Positions 48,234 to 60,685 of a DNA stretch of 64,000 bases are shown piece after piece; position 1 is the first letter of the stretch; each line of letters begins with the position of its first letter. The stretch comes from Verticillium longisporum (lineage: Eukaryota > Ascomycota > Sordariomycetes > Glomerellales > Plectosphaerellaceae), in NCBI GenBank assembly GCA_019188255.1, contig JAETXT010000005.1:1302001-1366000 (forward strand), read 5' to 3'. Under the pieces are notes generated by a model, which was not told the DNA's origin, made no database searches, and was given only the letters and a program-made list of their open reading frames with translations. The position numbers and the translations under genes are program-made.

Positions 48234-49878
48234 GGCGGGCGGTTGGCTGCGATTTGCTCGTGCGCAATGATTCTGGGAAGCCTGAAACTGTTGCCCAAGA
48301 AAAACGATGATTGGCTTCTTGTTTGGTAAAGTCTACGGTGTTGAGAGCAATGGCTGGCTGAGACTTCACGCATGCTCATGGGCGGATGATGTCAATGTTG
48401 ACTTCTCGCATCATCATCGTCACTGCCTGCTGTTGCTGCAGATGGAGGGGCTTGTGGATGCGGGGCATTCTTTCCGATAAGATGTCAAGTGCGGGGCATG
48501 CCTGCCTGCAGCAGCAAGTATTGTAAAAGTACATGGTAGGCAGAGCTGACTAGGTAGACGAAGTGACTGCTCACGGAAGGCCTCTCTCTGTATTCCAGAC
48601 ATCTCCCTTGGCTCCTCACTGAGGTCCAGACGAAGGACCACCCTGTAGACCTACACCATCCGAGCTTGCGGCTGCTATCCACTCCGCCAATCTCCCCAGG
48701 GTTTAAGGTTCACCCCGGCGCTCAGCCTTCTTTCGCGCGTCACTGTCTCTGCTCTGCTACCTTTGCACAAGGTCCCCTGAAAAGCTTTGTTTCTGGGGGC
48801 GAACCGAGAGAGACACAGGACCAATCAGTCCGATCGGTCTCAGATGCTGATGGGAATGAGGCTAGCAGTGTCTCACTGTCACGAGCTTCAACAGGGACGT
48901 GGAGAGCTTGGTTGGTCTGTCACAGGTCCTCGACAAGCCGACGCATCACCCTCTCGTCGCTCGTCTGCTTGCGTCGCTTCAAAGGCGGAGGAGGAGGAGG
49001 CAAAAGCACAACAGAGATAACAAGGCCAGGGGGTTGAGTTTCCTCGGGCAGGCCATTCCAGCCCATGCTGGCAAGGCAAAGACGGGCGATTCTTGCGATC
49101 CCTGGATCTGCACCATTTCCCAATCACCTCTAGAGCCTCTTGGGCGATGCGACGTGCAACACCATGGACGGCTCAAAGTCTGGACATATGAGCTCCCACA
49201 CCAGTCAACCCGTGCAAGCCTGTGACCTAACCCCAGGTTGGTGGCGCTGAGGGAGGCCAAGGTGGGCGACTGAGGCAACGCCTGGGGAAAAGAAGGGTTT
49301 CGCAAGATGCAGACGGGAGACCAGGAAACCGGCACTAACATGTGACAGACCACTCGGCACCTCTGCACCGCTGCACCGCTGCACCGCTGCACCGCTGCAC
49401 CTCTGCACCCTTCTCGCCCGAGCACACCACCATTGCACCACCATCAGCGACTCTTCCGTGTCACCCCAGACAGCCTGCCTCTGATAAGCAACTGGGAGCC
49501 CCCCTCCTCTGTCCACCACCTCCGAGTCTCTCGACATCATTCCGATTCCTGTGCTCTGTTGTCGGTTCTCACCACCTTAGCATCGCGTCGACGCTTTGTC
49601 GCAGGACCCTTCAATGTCGTAGGCCGTGGTCACGACGTTTGAGCTGCATTCTCCATTGCCCCTCCACCCCTAGCGACAACCACCAACCGCCACTGGTTGA
49701 AGCAACCCCGAGCAACGACCTGCGAGCAACGACCTGCCAGCAACTACCTGCAACCTGCGGCATGCCCCAGGCCGGCTGACACACTCGCGTCAGCCCATCG
49801 ACCGATAGCCCTGACTGTAACCACGAGCGACACCCCGGCCATCACTCGGCAGCACGGCATCGTCCTAGACAGCCCACC
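48234..49878. other. Divergent intergenic region, 1.6 kb
   Basis: Lies between the Scn1-like gene and the membrane protein at 49879, which point away from each other. The right half is C/T-rich leader-like sequence containing an 8-base minisatellite. No gene supported. Confidence 0.55.
49364..49412. repeat. 8-base tandem repeat (TGCACCGC)n
   Basis: About six nearly perfect copies, with TCT in place of GCT at both ends of the array, in the upstream region of the membrane protein gene. Confidence 0.93.
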
Positions 49879-50640
49879 ATGGCCCTGCTCAATCCCGTCT
49901 ACGCCTTCATCGTCCCTTTTCTCTTCCTCTTCACCGTACCCCTCGCCATCTTCGCAGGCATCACAACGATTGTCGCCTTCTCTGTCCTGCTCTTCCGCGT
50001 CGTCCTCGTATATCTCGACCTCGCCCTGACCCTGCTCCCCTCCTACCTCAACCTTCGCCGTCTCCCCCACCAGCGAATGGGCCACCAGGCCCTCCCCGCC
50101 GCCAAGACGCCCGCAAGCCTCTCAAACTCGTCCTCCCGCTCCGTGTCGCCCGTCCTGACGACGACATCCCGCACCCTCAGCTTCACCCGCACCCCGCACC
50201 GCCGACCTCCCTCCCGCCGCCCTTCAATGTCCCATGGCGCGACGACCCCAGATGCGCCACCCACGACCCTCTCCCTCCTGCCGAGCACAGGTCTTGACCG
50301 CGACTTTGAGGGAATAGGTGGCTGGCGGCTCGGGTCTTCAACAGAGGACGACCGCTGGACCATGATCAACTCGCGCCTCGAGCTGCCGGACCGCCAGCGA
50401 CACCACCACCGCAGCCCGAGCGGCGGGGGCGCCGACGGCGGATTCCTCATGATGAAGGGCTCGCGCGGCCGCAACCGCAGCGGCAGTCCCGAGATTTCGG
50501 CTGTCGGCACGGCTGGGAACAGGGCGTCGCCTGCTTCGCCCAACAGCTCGAGAGTGCGCACGCCGGGGGCACCGGCCGCGCTGACGACTATCGAGGACGG
50601 AGAGTATTTTCCTCGGACGAGAAAACTGGCCGTCACATAA
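49879..50640 (+). CDS. Membrane-anchored protein of unknown function (253 aa)
   Basis: A single exon starting in good context (CCACCATGG). The first 60 residues are strongly hydrophobic, probably two closely spaced membrane helices (VYAFIVPFLFLFTVPLAIFA and TTIVAFSVLLFRVVLVYLDL). Then comes a Ser/Pro/Arg-rich, probably disordered cytosolic tail with WRLGSSTEDDRWTMINSRLE as the only ordered-looking segment. I do not recognise a named family. The pattern of N-terminal hairpin plus WTMINSRLELP-type motif looks like a conserved fungal hypothetical, but that is impression, not a search. Confidence 0.75.
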   Translation: MALLNPVYAFIVPFLFLFTVPLAIFAGITTIVAFSVLLFRVVLVYLDLALTLLPSYLNLRRLPHQRMGHQALPAAKTPASLSNSSSRSVSPVLTTTSRTLSFTRTPHRRPPSRRPSMSHGATTPDAPPTTLSLLPSTGLDRDFEGIGGWRLGSSTEDDRWTMINSRLELPDRQRHHHRSPSGGGADGGFLMMKGSRGRNRSGSPEISAVGTAGNRASPASPNSSRVRTPGAPAALTTIEDGEYFPRTRKLAVT

Positions 50641-52016
50641 ACGGAGTGTTATGGAACTGGACGGACAGGCGGATTATGATGATGAAAAATCTCTTCTTAT
50701 GTATGGGTGTTGTAGGAATGAATTTCCGGCGCGGGTTTGTGTACGTTATTTGGCACGCGGGACGGAAAAGCCCGGATGGCGCTTTGGCTGAATACTTTGT
50801 AAGGTGAAAACTGCAGTAATTTTGACCTTTATTGATGTTTTTGGAATTCAGCGTGTGACCATGGCGGTTGTGGAAATGCCCTGGCTGTCACAGCAGTGAT
50901 TGCTGTTACCAACGTTTCGGGTAGCTCATCAACAGGTACTATCAACCCATGCAACAGATTGCTGTGCAGCCCGTGACACCTGGCTCAGCCTTTGAGCTCT
51001 CCGTTGTGGTGTGCAAGAGAGTGACGGCACCGGAAACCTGGCTATAGGCAAGTCGGAAGCCTCGCCACGATAACTCCTTCGACGAGCAGTCGGACAGGAA
51101 ACGGGAAAAACCCACATGACGCCACAGCAGAGGCACCTCGACCTCGAAACACCGAGCTCAGCGCGGGACCGATTGGGCGGCACGCCGAGGCCGGGCGGGG
51201 CTGAGCCTTCAACGGCGTCAGCCCGGGTGACCCCTCATTGGAGGACTTGGCTGATGGGAGGGGGAGGGGGACGTTGCGGGAAGGCGCAGCGCTGCTCCAT
51301 GCCTGCCGAGGTGTGCTTCTGTTGTTGCAGCGCAGGAAGTCGATCTGTCCTGTTGTGCCTGCCTCATTCCAGCCTACCCGCTGATCGATCGAGCCTGCCA
51401 CCTTTGTCCCTCGGCCAAGATATTTCGTCTGACCTTGCTTCGACGAGAGCGTGCTATTGAAATCTGTCTTTCCCCTCAGCTACCTTACCATAAGGTACGC
51501 CTAGCAAGGGGCAGACAGACTCAATATATCAAGATTTCAAAGCAGGACAATCACCCAAGATTCAGAGCCACGGACGGACGGGCTGAAGAACCCCTGGCAC
51601 CCTCTGCCGTGCTTACGCCCCTCCGACGCAGCCCAGCGAGGCGCCAACGCCAGGCAACAGAATAAACGAAGCTCGCACACCACCCTCCATCCATCGCATC
51701 ACTCGCCCATGCTAGCGAACCCCAGATTCCGTTCCTCGTCAATCGCCCAACGTCCAGCACACGCGTCCACACCCAAAAACCTGCTATTCGTCCTTCTTTT
51801 CCTCCATCCGCCGATACCCCTTCCTCTCCCCCCTCTACTTGCCTCGACGACAAGCCTCAGTCTTCCACTGGGCCCCGACAGACCCACGACTGCCTAGTGA
51901 ACGGCCCACGTTTCCTTCCTTTCCTTCGTGGTCATCATTTCATTCAGGCATCTATGGTCCCTTTGTTGGCAATAGAAAGAAGTAAGAGTTAGAGAACGGA
52001 AAGAAAGAGAAAGACG
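50641..52016. other. Intergenic, 1.4 kb
   Basis: 3' flank of the previous gene and promoter of the next. The sequence becomes C/T-rich from about 51700. No gene supported. Confidence 0.55.
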
Positions 52017-53722
52017 ATGCGCCCCTCTGCCGCCCTCGGCCTCGGCCTGCCCCTCGCCGTCCGGGGCTCTTCTCCCGACTCCACCGGCTGGCAATGTATG
52101 TCCCTTAATGAGTTGTCAAGTTGTTCATGAGTTGACACATGGAAGCACCCAGCCCGCAGTCTGCCTGGATTGTGTACAACAACCCCGCCACCCCCGGACA
52201 CCAGAATAGCGTACGCTGTCGCCCCTCATCCCGTCTTGACTTGTGTGTCTAGGAACTCATCTCACATGACATGTACAGATTCTCAACCTCGTACTCACCC
52301 CTCAGAGCCAGTCGTGTACCGATGTGCCTCCGACTGTCGCCTTTCCGAATCAACCGGACGCGACCTGGACCTACACCTGCCACGAGGATGATGAAGACTA
52401 CGAAACTCTGCACGTCAACGTCGGCGAGTTGGACGTGGTGATTCGCTATGCCCTCAGCCCCTCTGGTGCTCTTGAGATCCTGGGCGTAGATAGCCCGTCG
52501 CAACTTGAGACGCCCACTGCGCTGCCCGAAGAGGTCTGCAGCGGGTTCAAGTGTGCTGTCGGCGACGTTGTCACCAGCGTCAAAAAGGTCTTCACCAACG
52601 TGTTCCGCCCTTGTAAAGATGAGACGAAGATTGCTAAGGATTCGGGGGTCGACGACGTCGATTCGAACGAGTCCACGGATGTACCAAGTGACGCCGAAGA
52701 TGGGGGTGCCACTATTCAGTCCATTGCCCAGCCTGGCCAGAAGGCTGAACACCCCCTCGTCGATACCGACGAACAGTTCATCACCATCATGTCCGGTACC
52801 GCCAATGTTCCCAGCATTCCCGCACCCTCCGTTCCTTCTGTGAGTCTCCTATCACTTTTTGGCCTCGCCTTCTCTTACGTTCATGTTCTAACAAATGCAG
52901 TCTACTTCCCACACTCCCACCATAGCCCTCGCCGTCTCTGGTATCCTTTTAACCTTCTTCCTCATTGGAGTCGTTCGCAAAGCTTCCTTCCCCCGTTCAG
53001 AGCGCGAGGCAGCGCGCGACGCCCGCCGACAAGCCCGCCGGGGTGCTCGCGCCGCCCGATGGGCCTCTCGACGTGCCACGAAGGAGGAGCGTCGCGCAGA
53101 GTTCAGGCTCGCTTTCTTCAGCTTCATCGACCGCGTCTTCCGCACTAGTGAGACGGAAGTTGACGAGGAGAAGGTCGATCAACAGACTGCCTCCTCGAAC
53201 AGACGCCACCAGGCAATTGCTTTTATTAGAAAGTTCTTCGTTCGCGCCCCAGAAAGTAAAGAAAGGGCTGCCGAGTCTCACCGCATGGTCGCTACCGACC
53301 TAGAAGCGCAGACATTCGTTGTGGGAAGCGACACGGATTCCGTCCGTTGCCCATCACGAGCCTCTTCGCGGGCTCAGTCCTTCTCCTTCTCGCGCGACAG
53401 GGACGCGGAAAGTATCACACTTGTTGGCACTGAGGGCTCCCAGTCCGGTTACGCGGGATCCGACTCGGGCGATTCGGACACCGGCAGCGAGCGGAGCGAG
53501 GGCAGCAGCGAGGGCAGCACTACGATGGAGATGGACCTAGCGGCGTTACGTGACATGGCGTTGCGTGTTGGGCGGGTCATCGGGCGGGCGAGGGCCATCT
53601 CCGTGACGGCCTCGTTGCCGGGATACACTACCGAGGATGGTAGCGTGCCGCCGGCGTACGACGAGGAGACCGGCTCCGTGGCGGATGGTGCGTCGAGGAC
53701 GTCGGCTGATGGAAAGAGGTAG
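52017..53722 (+). CDS. Putative type I single-pass membrane protein, unknown function
   Basis: Four exons give 508 residues: 52017-52095, 52146-52210, 52279-52839 and 52901-53722. Introns are 50, 68 and 61 bases. The N-terminus has a short hydrophobic stretch (AALGLGLPLAV) that could be a weak signal peptide. The outer part (to about residue 240) contains paired cysteines (SQSCTDVPP, WTYTCHEDDE, VCSGFKC) and is mixed with acidic sequence. One membrane span lies at about 242-260 (IALAVSGILLTFFLIGVV). The inner part begins with a very basic segment (RREARRDARRQ-type repeats; exact: AARDARRQARRGARAARWAS) and ends in Ser/Asp-rich sequence. The first acceptor (52145) was chosen because it alone keeps frame with a standard GTATGT donor. 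Family not recognised; a wall-sensor or receptor-like role is only a guess from topology. Confidence 0.75.
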
Positions 53723-54125
53723 ACGCTGTTCGCAAACCGAGCATGTACGATAAACACGCATATTTTGACTTGAGGGCGCAACGAGCGGCGACTCTGGTAT
53801 TGGTTAATTTTCTTATGGACATACGATGTCATCGCGGATCACAGGCCGGATGTCCCTGGAGGACGAAGCGACGCGAGCAGGCATCTACACTCGCTGAATA
53901 ATGAGAAGGTTATCCAGTTCCATGTTACACAATTGAACCTGGCCGTGACCAGAATATGCGTTTGGATCTTCGAGGTCGGGGCGGGCCTGCGCGTCAAAAA
54001 AGGAATCGTCATATCGATGATGAACATGATGATGAATCATCGACGGTTTGTGACCCCGTTGGGGCTGAGGCTTTAAACATGCAGGCTCGCCGCAACTCCT
54101 CTCTCATCCACCTTTCCCAGCCATT

Positions 54126-54156
<31 letters not shown>

Positions 54157-54182
54157 CAGCCAGCTCGGTACACTGACCTCAC
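53723..54182. other. Intergenic with an ATC microsatellite
   Basis: Upstream of the flavoprotein gene. An (ATC)n run of about 11 copies at 54124-54157 ends 25 bases before the first start codon. Confidence 0.7.
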
Positions 54183-55109
54183 ATGAAGCCTGGCGCCTCA
54201 CCATTCGCCGCCGCAGCACCCGCCCAGCGCATCGCCCACCTCGCCCGCACCATGTCGTCGTCGTCGTCAGCCGCCGGCGCTAGCACCGCGACAAGCAGCA
54301 CCCCAGCACCGTGGCGCTCCCTCTTTCTCGAACACATCAACACGATGGCGGCGCCGGAATTCACCCTCGCGACGCTCCACAGCAGCAGCAGCAGCGGCAG
54401 CGGCAGCAGCAGCGGCGGCCTCGTCCCGCGCGCCCGCACCTGCATCCACCGCGGCCTCTTCGCCTCGCTGCCCGCGAACCCCAAGAACGAGGCGCCGCTG
54501 AACCCGCCGGCGTACGAGTCGGACCTGCTGACGCTGACGACGGACGCGCGCATGCACAAGACGCCCGACCTCGCGGCCGGGCACGCGGTCGAGGCCGTCT
54601 TTTGGGCGCGCGAGCCGGCGACGCAGTGGCGCGTCCGCGGCGTCGCGTACGTGCTGCCGCGCGACGCCGATGCCGACGCGGCGCTGACGGCGAAGCTGCT
54701 GCGCGAGATGCGGCGCACGGGCGAGGGCGAGGGCGAGGGTGACGGCGTCGCCGCCTCGGGCTGGAGCTTCTCGCGCGAGGTGACGGCGCACTTTGGCAAC
54801 CTGAGCCCCGTCATGCGCGGCACGTTTCGGAACCCGCCTTCCGGGACGCCCGTCGCGGCCGGGCCGCCGGCTGAGGGCGAGGGTCTTGGGCAGGTTGTCA
54901 CGGATCTCGAGGACGAGGTGGCGAGGGCCAACTTTCGCGTCGTCGTCGTTGTGCCGGACGAGGTGGACCGCGTGGACCTGAGCGACCCCAAGAGGGGGCG
55001 GCGGTGGTTGTACCGTCGTGTGGGCGGCGGCAACGACGACGCTGGTGGTGACACGGTACCAGGGGCCATCCGCGAGGGCGACTGGGAGAAGGTGGAGGTG
55101 TGGCCGTGA
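54183..55109 (+). CDS. Pyridoxamine 5'-phosphate oxidase-like FMN-binding protein (Alr4036 type)
   Basis: A single-exon protein of 308 residues. Family members bind FMN in a split-barrel fold; the fungal Alr4036-type members have no firmly established substrate. Seen in order: APWRSLFLEHINTMAAPEFT and LATLH, PRARTCIHRGLF, NPPAYESDLLTLTTDARM, VEAVFWAREPATQWRVRG, AHFGNLSPVMRGTFRNPP, RANFRVVVVVPDEVDRVDL, RRWLYRR, and a GDWEKVEVWP end. This matches the fungal group well. An alternative start at 54252 would remove 23 residues (MKPGASPFAAAAPAQRIAHL...), which could instead be a mitochondrial targeting arm. Ser, Gly and Glu-Gly runs (about residues 67-77 and 180-186) are low-complexity insertions. 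GC content is very high here, which explains the shadow frames on the other strand. Confidence 0.9.
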   Translation: MKPGASPFAAAAPAQRIAHLARTMSSSSSAAGASTATSSTPAPWRSLFLEHINTMAAPEFTLATLHSSSSSGSGSSSGGLVPRARTCIHRGLFASLPANPKNEAPLNPPAYESDLLTLTTDARMHKTPDLAAGHAVEAVFWAREPATQWRVRGVAYVLPRDADADAALTAKLLREMRRTGEGEGEGDGVAASGWSFSREVTAHFGNLSPVMRGTFRNPPSGTPVAAGPPAEGEGLGQVVTDLEDEVARANFRVVVVVPDEVDRVDLSDPKRGRRWLYRRVGGGNDDAGGDTVPGAIREGDWEKVEVWP

Positions 55110-58100
55110 TGGGGAGGACCAGATGATTGGAGTCTAAGCGCATTGCCTGCCGTGTTTGCATGTGCCTTCAATCACGGCGTGTGCAGCATCTCATCACGAT
55201 TTCACACGGAACGCTACCCTCCTTGGCTGGCGAGGACTCCCCCAGCCGCTGTAGCTGATGACTGCAGAATAGAGAGGAGGGGGAAAGCAGCCACACAGAT
55301 GTAAATTCAATCAATGCAATGCGACGCTGAATTTCAAAATTGGCAGCAGTGTCAGCCCGACCGATCACCGGCCCATCCCGCATGCCGCGTGCTTACTTGC
55401 GTCCTGATGCCGATGATGTCGCCGTAAGATGACGAGTAGGAGGGTAATCGCTCACACGCCCCCTGGGCCCATCCCTTCACCGGTCCCCGATGGAGAAAGA
55501 AACACGCGCCGTCCAATGTCGGGTAGCGATTGAAGGAAGGGGACCAGTCCTCGTGACCAGCAGTATGGCATGGACACCGCCGCAAGATTGGCTTGGTCCT
55601 CGCACTCCGAACAAATGCTCGTGGGCCACACTCCGCTCCGCAAGTCTCCTCGGTCAACCAACACAATGGTACATCGTAAATCCCTGTCCCAAACGGACCA
55701 AACAGAAGCGAGGACTGACGAGGCTTCCAAGTTTCACGCGCGAAAGAAACAGGCGCCCTTTTCCCTCCCTACCTTTCCACCCCCTGCCTGCCCTGCCCTT
55801 TCGTGTCCTCAGCCGAAAGGCCAAGCGGCGAAGGGAACCCCAACTGGGGGGGGTTTTCCCTCACGCACATGGCAGCCCTGCTAGCCTCGTCATCAATCAT
55901 CAATCCGCTTCTCCCGTGCCCCAGCCCCCCTTCCGCTGACTGGTGAAAGGATGTGCTGAAAGGGTCTCCGCCCGGATCGAAGGGCACCTCTTCCCCGGGG
56001 GACACGAATGCCCACATTCGTTCGTCAGACCGGAGCTAGAAGAAGACGTCGTCTCATCGCCTGGCGCGTGGAGGATCTAACCTGGCCCGCGAGGTCGCCG
56101 ACGTTCTCGAGGCATCATAATGACATCTGATACGTTCCGAAAGGAAATGTGACCTGAGAGGGGAGTTTGTTGGCTCGCATGAGCGAAACCGAAGACGTAA
56201 ATCCCACTGTGCCGTCTTGAGTCGTCTTGGTCAGGTCGATGCTTCAAGAAAAAGAAACGGGCTGTCGCAGGAAGCCTCCTGAATCCAGCCCCCGTCCGGT
56301 TGGTGGCACCTTTGATGTTGGCTGGCAGTCAGGGTTTGACTGACCCCGGCCCTTCCGTGGTCACTTTTCACTTCCACGTGTTATTTTGTGTTTTCTTTTC
56401 GCTTCCGTCCGCAAGCGTCCATTTGCCAGCCTTTTGCAACGTCTCAATCTCCGTGATCTGTCGCATTCAATCTGCTGGTGGATCTTGGCATCGGCGGCAT
56501 CACGAGAGGAAGCACCGTTTCAAGCTTAGCCACAGGGAGCAACAGACCTGTTAAGCGGACAAAGACGCGCGAGATTCAGGCTCAAATTTCAGATGTAAGG
56601 CGTGTCTCTGATGCTGGAGGGAAAGGGCCGATCAAAGTAACAGGACTTCAATTGGGGCGCTGGGCTGCCGTGGTGATTTCATCATGTCGTCCGTGGCTGT
56701 TTGACGCCGTTCCGAAAGCGAGCAGCTCACAGGCGCGGCCTGTTGTTTGATGTTCAGCATGACTTCGAGTGGCTACGTGTTCTTCCCGACGTACATGAAC
56801 GTATGTCTCAGACATGAGGCGATCACAGTTCAGATGCACATGCAGCGGTTTTGCGTTCCCGATTCTAGGCTGAAGTTGAACCATGGCCCAAAATGACAAG
56901 TGAACAGAGATTCGAGCAGGTGCAACAAGCTTGGTTAGGCGTGTGATGCACCCCAATCTTGCATGTGCCGAACATGCAAGTCCGGAGACGCTATCGCGCT
57001 ATAATGTCCATACTGCATCGTCGATTGTGCTGTTGCGGTTGCTTGACCAGTGCTGGGCATGATGCTTCGCTCGAGCAGTTGGCAAGTCGGCCTTATGAAG
57101 CGGAGCAACTCCGCTACAGATCACGAACAGAATCAGGCACCGCAATATCATCGTTCGGTACGTGACCGATCCTGACTAGGGCTGTTGGAGAGGTGACACT
57201 TTGCGCTGATCAAAGACGGTGATCCCAGTGCTGGTGGAAAGTACTGTTGAGGTTGTCAAGGTTCTGAAACCACCTAGATGAGGGATACGATGCTGATCGT
57301 CCCTGATAGAGAAGTCTCTTCGGCATATCTAGATCCGGGCTTTCCTAGGAGTGAGAAATCCGATGCAAATGTCAGCTGATATTGACCGAACATCGCCCGG
57401 ACTGACTGTGTTGCACTACCTTGCCACTCCGTCGTGAAGTACAGCCATTATGACTCGGTGTTTAGAATCGAGGTCCCTGAGAATTTGGTTTCTGTAGGGT
57501 TGTCTTTGAGACACGAGCCAAAGCAAAGGCCATTCTATGCACCCGGGCTCGAATATCGGACAAGAGGAGGACTGCGCACCCTGGAAATACAGGAAACCTG
57601 CCATGATAGAACCAATAACGAAAGAAAGTGACACAACAACACTGAAGAGGGGGCCCAGGTCCAGCAACTCGAAGCATGCTTCGAGGCGGAGTAGCCGAGG
57701 ATGTACAGTCAAGCTCAAGGTCGCTCGACACGAGACCTATACCAACGTGTCGCGGAAGCAGAATTATGCGTGGGCTGGTATGTCACGGTAAAGAGAAACG
57801 GAGTTCCGTCAGGATTTGAAATGTCAAATAGCTGAGCTGCTGATAGGCACACTGTCCCATCGTGACTCGGGCGTCTCGAATTGGGACTGAACAATTGAGG
57901 GTCACCTGTGGCTGCTGCTAGTGGACAACCTACCGTATATGGATAGGCTTTGCTTGCGGCCTAAAAAAAAGCTTGGGCAAAAGTCGTAACATGGCGAGAC
58001 GTGCTTGGACCAATTAGCCAGGGTGGCTCGGCAGTGGGCAGGGCGATCATCGGTCCTCGCGCCAGCGCCGGCAATTTAGTGTTCCTACCCGCGTGCTCTG

Positions 58101-59665
58101 TTCCGCGCACGAAAGCTTCGTGTTGCTGACGATTCATTTCCTATATCATTTGCCGAGAAGGCCGAGGAGTATTATCAGTACGCGGGGCCGGCCTTGGCAG
58201 TGTTCTGACTATACTCAGAGACTACTATGTAGGCAGGGCGTTGTTGAAGGTAGAGAAATTGTTGGCTGAGACGGAGTGACGAAAAGCCATGTCTTGTCAT
58301 CGGGGGCTTCTTCGGACGCCAGTGTGTTTCTTGAATGCACGGCGATGCCATGTTAATGCACGACGATCGATATAGTGGAGTGGCTGGTCATCAAAACGCA
58401 AGCGCTTGCGCGCAGCCAACGGATGCCTGTCCATCATTCGCCGGGCACTACAGACAGCACGTTAGTGGTGATTTCACGACGAGAGAATGTGACAACGGGC
58501 TGCGTCACGCGCGGGTTGGTGGGTGAAGCGGGGAGATGCCGGATTGTTAAGAATTGCCGTCCTGTGTGTAATGTGTCCTTGGCTTGATACCATGTTAGCC
58601 ACGCTTGCCATGGCAGCGAACGAGCAGGCTGGGTTGGCGCACATTGGCAATTTTGGGCAACACTATCGGCTGAACGGCGATTTCTCCATGCTCAGTGCTG
58701 TGTACCTCGCGCGCGCGGACGTTGGAGCGATAGTGCCACTGACCGATGGACGACGATTCATGCGGCCTTGCGGCGGCGGGCTCCCTCCTCTGTACGGCGT
58801 CGTGACAGGCTGGCAACGTGGCTGCAGCGGTACGGGAATGCGCCAACGTGGGAGCGGTCTGTATCCAGCCAAACACGGCAAACTGGCCGACATGGGGGCG
58901 TCGGGTGTTGGGGTGGAGCGAAAAGGTAAAGAGCCTTGTCATCGTCCGACACTTGGTAGGCCACAAGCGAGGCACGACATGGCAATTATCCGAGATGGGC
59001 GATAAAATGCGAGGCATCAGTCTGATTGTTCTGGCGTCTGATCTGGCGCTGCGCTGCGCACGCTGACTTGCCTGCCCGGCCACAGACGTCTGGGGTCAGT
59101 CATGATCATCTGGAGAGTCGGTTCCAATGTTTCCGAGATTGCCGGAAGAAGTCGTCAGGACTGAAGAGGCTAGGAGGCGGCGAGGGGCGTCACTTCTGGC
59201 TCCAGCCACACCCGAGGGCTGGCCTGGTCGAATTTGATTGACTTTCTGGATGCATCGCAGAGGAAGACAAGCAGTCGAAGCGGCGTGGCCCCTTGTCTCT
59301 GGTCATCGTCACGAGACTTCTGGATCGTGTTGGGGGAGCGATCAGGGGGGAGAAGAGGGGGGGGGGCATACAAGGCAGGACACGGAGGAAGAGAACTCAG
59401 CAATCAGGATGTCAGGCCGATCGGTCATAGACAGACCGTGTTCAGGGTCCTGGGGGTTTCTCGAATGAAGCGGGATGCCTAACCAATGTACCTATTCGGC
59501 GCTGGTGGGAAGGAACAGGGGAGGGGCCGAAATGGGGGGGAAGGGACGATGGGCGAGACGATGCTGGTGAGACATGGGCCGGGGTGGTCTCTCTTTCTCT
59601 CTCTCGCTTGTTCCTTTCACATGAGTTTCTCTAGGTAGGTACTTAGGCGCCTTGCTACGTTGGCT

Positions 59666-59991
59666 ATCCCTTTAAGACCGAATTCAGTCTCAGTACAAAA
59701 AGTACGTGTAGAACAACCCAGTTAACGTGGCAGAAATCAGCTCCATAGCCAATAATATCTTAAAAACAGCCCATAGTACATCCGCAAATAAGCTATAGTA
59801 CTATGGGCACATAATGATATCAGGTGTGCTAGGGTGTATAGTGAAGATTTTGGTGGGTTATGCAAGACTGATTCAAGGCTATAGGTACTGAGGAAGACTT
59901 CGAGCCGTAACGGCGCCAAACCTATTATGAAGGCGGTGGCCGGCTCATGGTCGGCTTTTTGTACTGAGACTGACTTCGGTCTTAAAGGGAT
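59666..59991. mobile_element. MITE-like element with 37-bp terminal inverted repeats
   Basis: The left end (59666-59702) and the reverse complement of the right end (59955-59991) match over 37 bases with one mismatch. Both begin ATCCCTTTAAGACCGAA and end CAGTACAAAAAG. The 252-base interior is AT-rich against a GC-rich surround and codes for nothing. A nested perfect 11-base inverted repeat (GCCCATAGTAC at 59769-59779, GTACTATGGGC at 59798-59808) adds a central hairpin. If the end is taken as TCCC, flanks are TA on the left and TG on the right, compatible with a decayed TA target duplication of the Tc1/mariner type, but this is inference. Confidence 0.85.
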
Positions 59992-60642
59992 GAAGATGGT
60001 GTCTGCCCACCCTCCCTCTCAGCCTCGACGCTTGACAAACAAACACCCACTTCTGCCTACCTAGGTATTTCTGTGTTCTCTTTTATTGACTGACTAGGCC
60101 CATTGACAGGTCGACAGGTTGACCTGATGAGGACCGTCGTGATTGCAAACGCGGTTGGTCTTGCTTCTCTCTCCACGGGCACATTGGCTGGTTAGCACCT
60201 AGGGTAGGCCCTTCCCCTGCCCACCCACCATCCTTCCACCTGCCGTTCATTGGCCGTACTCCACTGCTCCCGTACTGTGTTCGACGAAGCTTCCAAGTTA
60301 AGATGTGGTGGCGTGCAGCACTTCAAACCGCCTTGTCGATCCTCGGTATTAGTGTCCCATGTTGCAACGGGCGGCAGAGTGGTTAATTGCTCAGCAAGCA
60401 AGCGAGACGCTGAAGAAGTAGCAAGATGCGAAATAAATCGGGAAACCGAAAGAAAAAGAGTTTTCATCAGAGACCAGCTCCAACAGAAGACACATTCCAC
60501 ATGCTCATGCTGTTACTGATGCTGACCTGGGCATCGTCATCGGACCCTGATTGCGTGTCCCACTATCCGGATGTATCACCTGCTGCGGGCAGGTACTCCA
60601 GGCCTCACACGCCATAGATTCAGATGCAAAAGTATCTGCCGT

Positions 60643-60685
60643 CACCTAGGTAGGTATCTTAGGTAGGTACCTGAGGTACCTTACC
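60643..60685. repeat. AGGTACCT palindromic repeat patch
   Basis: Overlapping CCTAGGTAGG, CTTAGGTAGGTACC and GAGGTACCTT units, another member of the dispersed intergenic motif. Confidence 0.85.

Noticed and set aside
58523..59083. Overlapping 160-residue frames on both strands
   Set aside because: Mutually antisense, with no domain on either; at most one could be real and neither has support.
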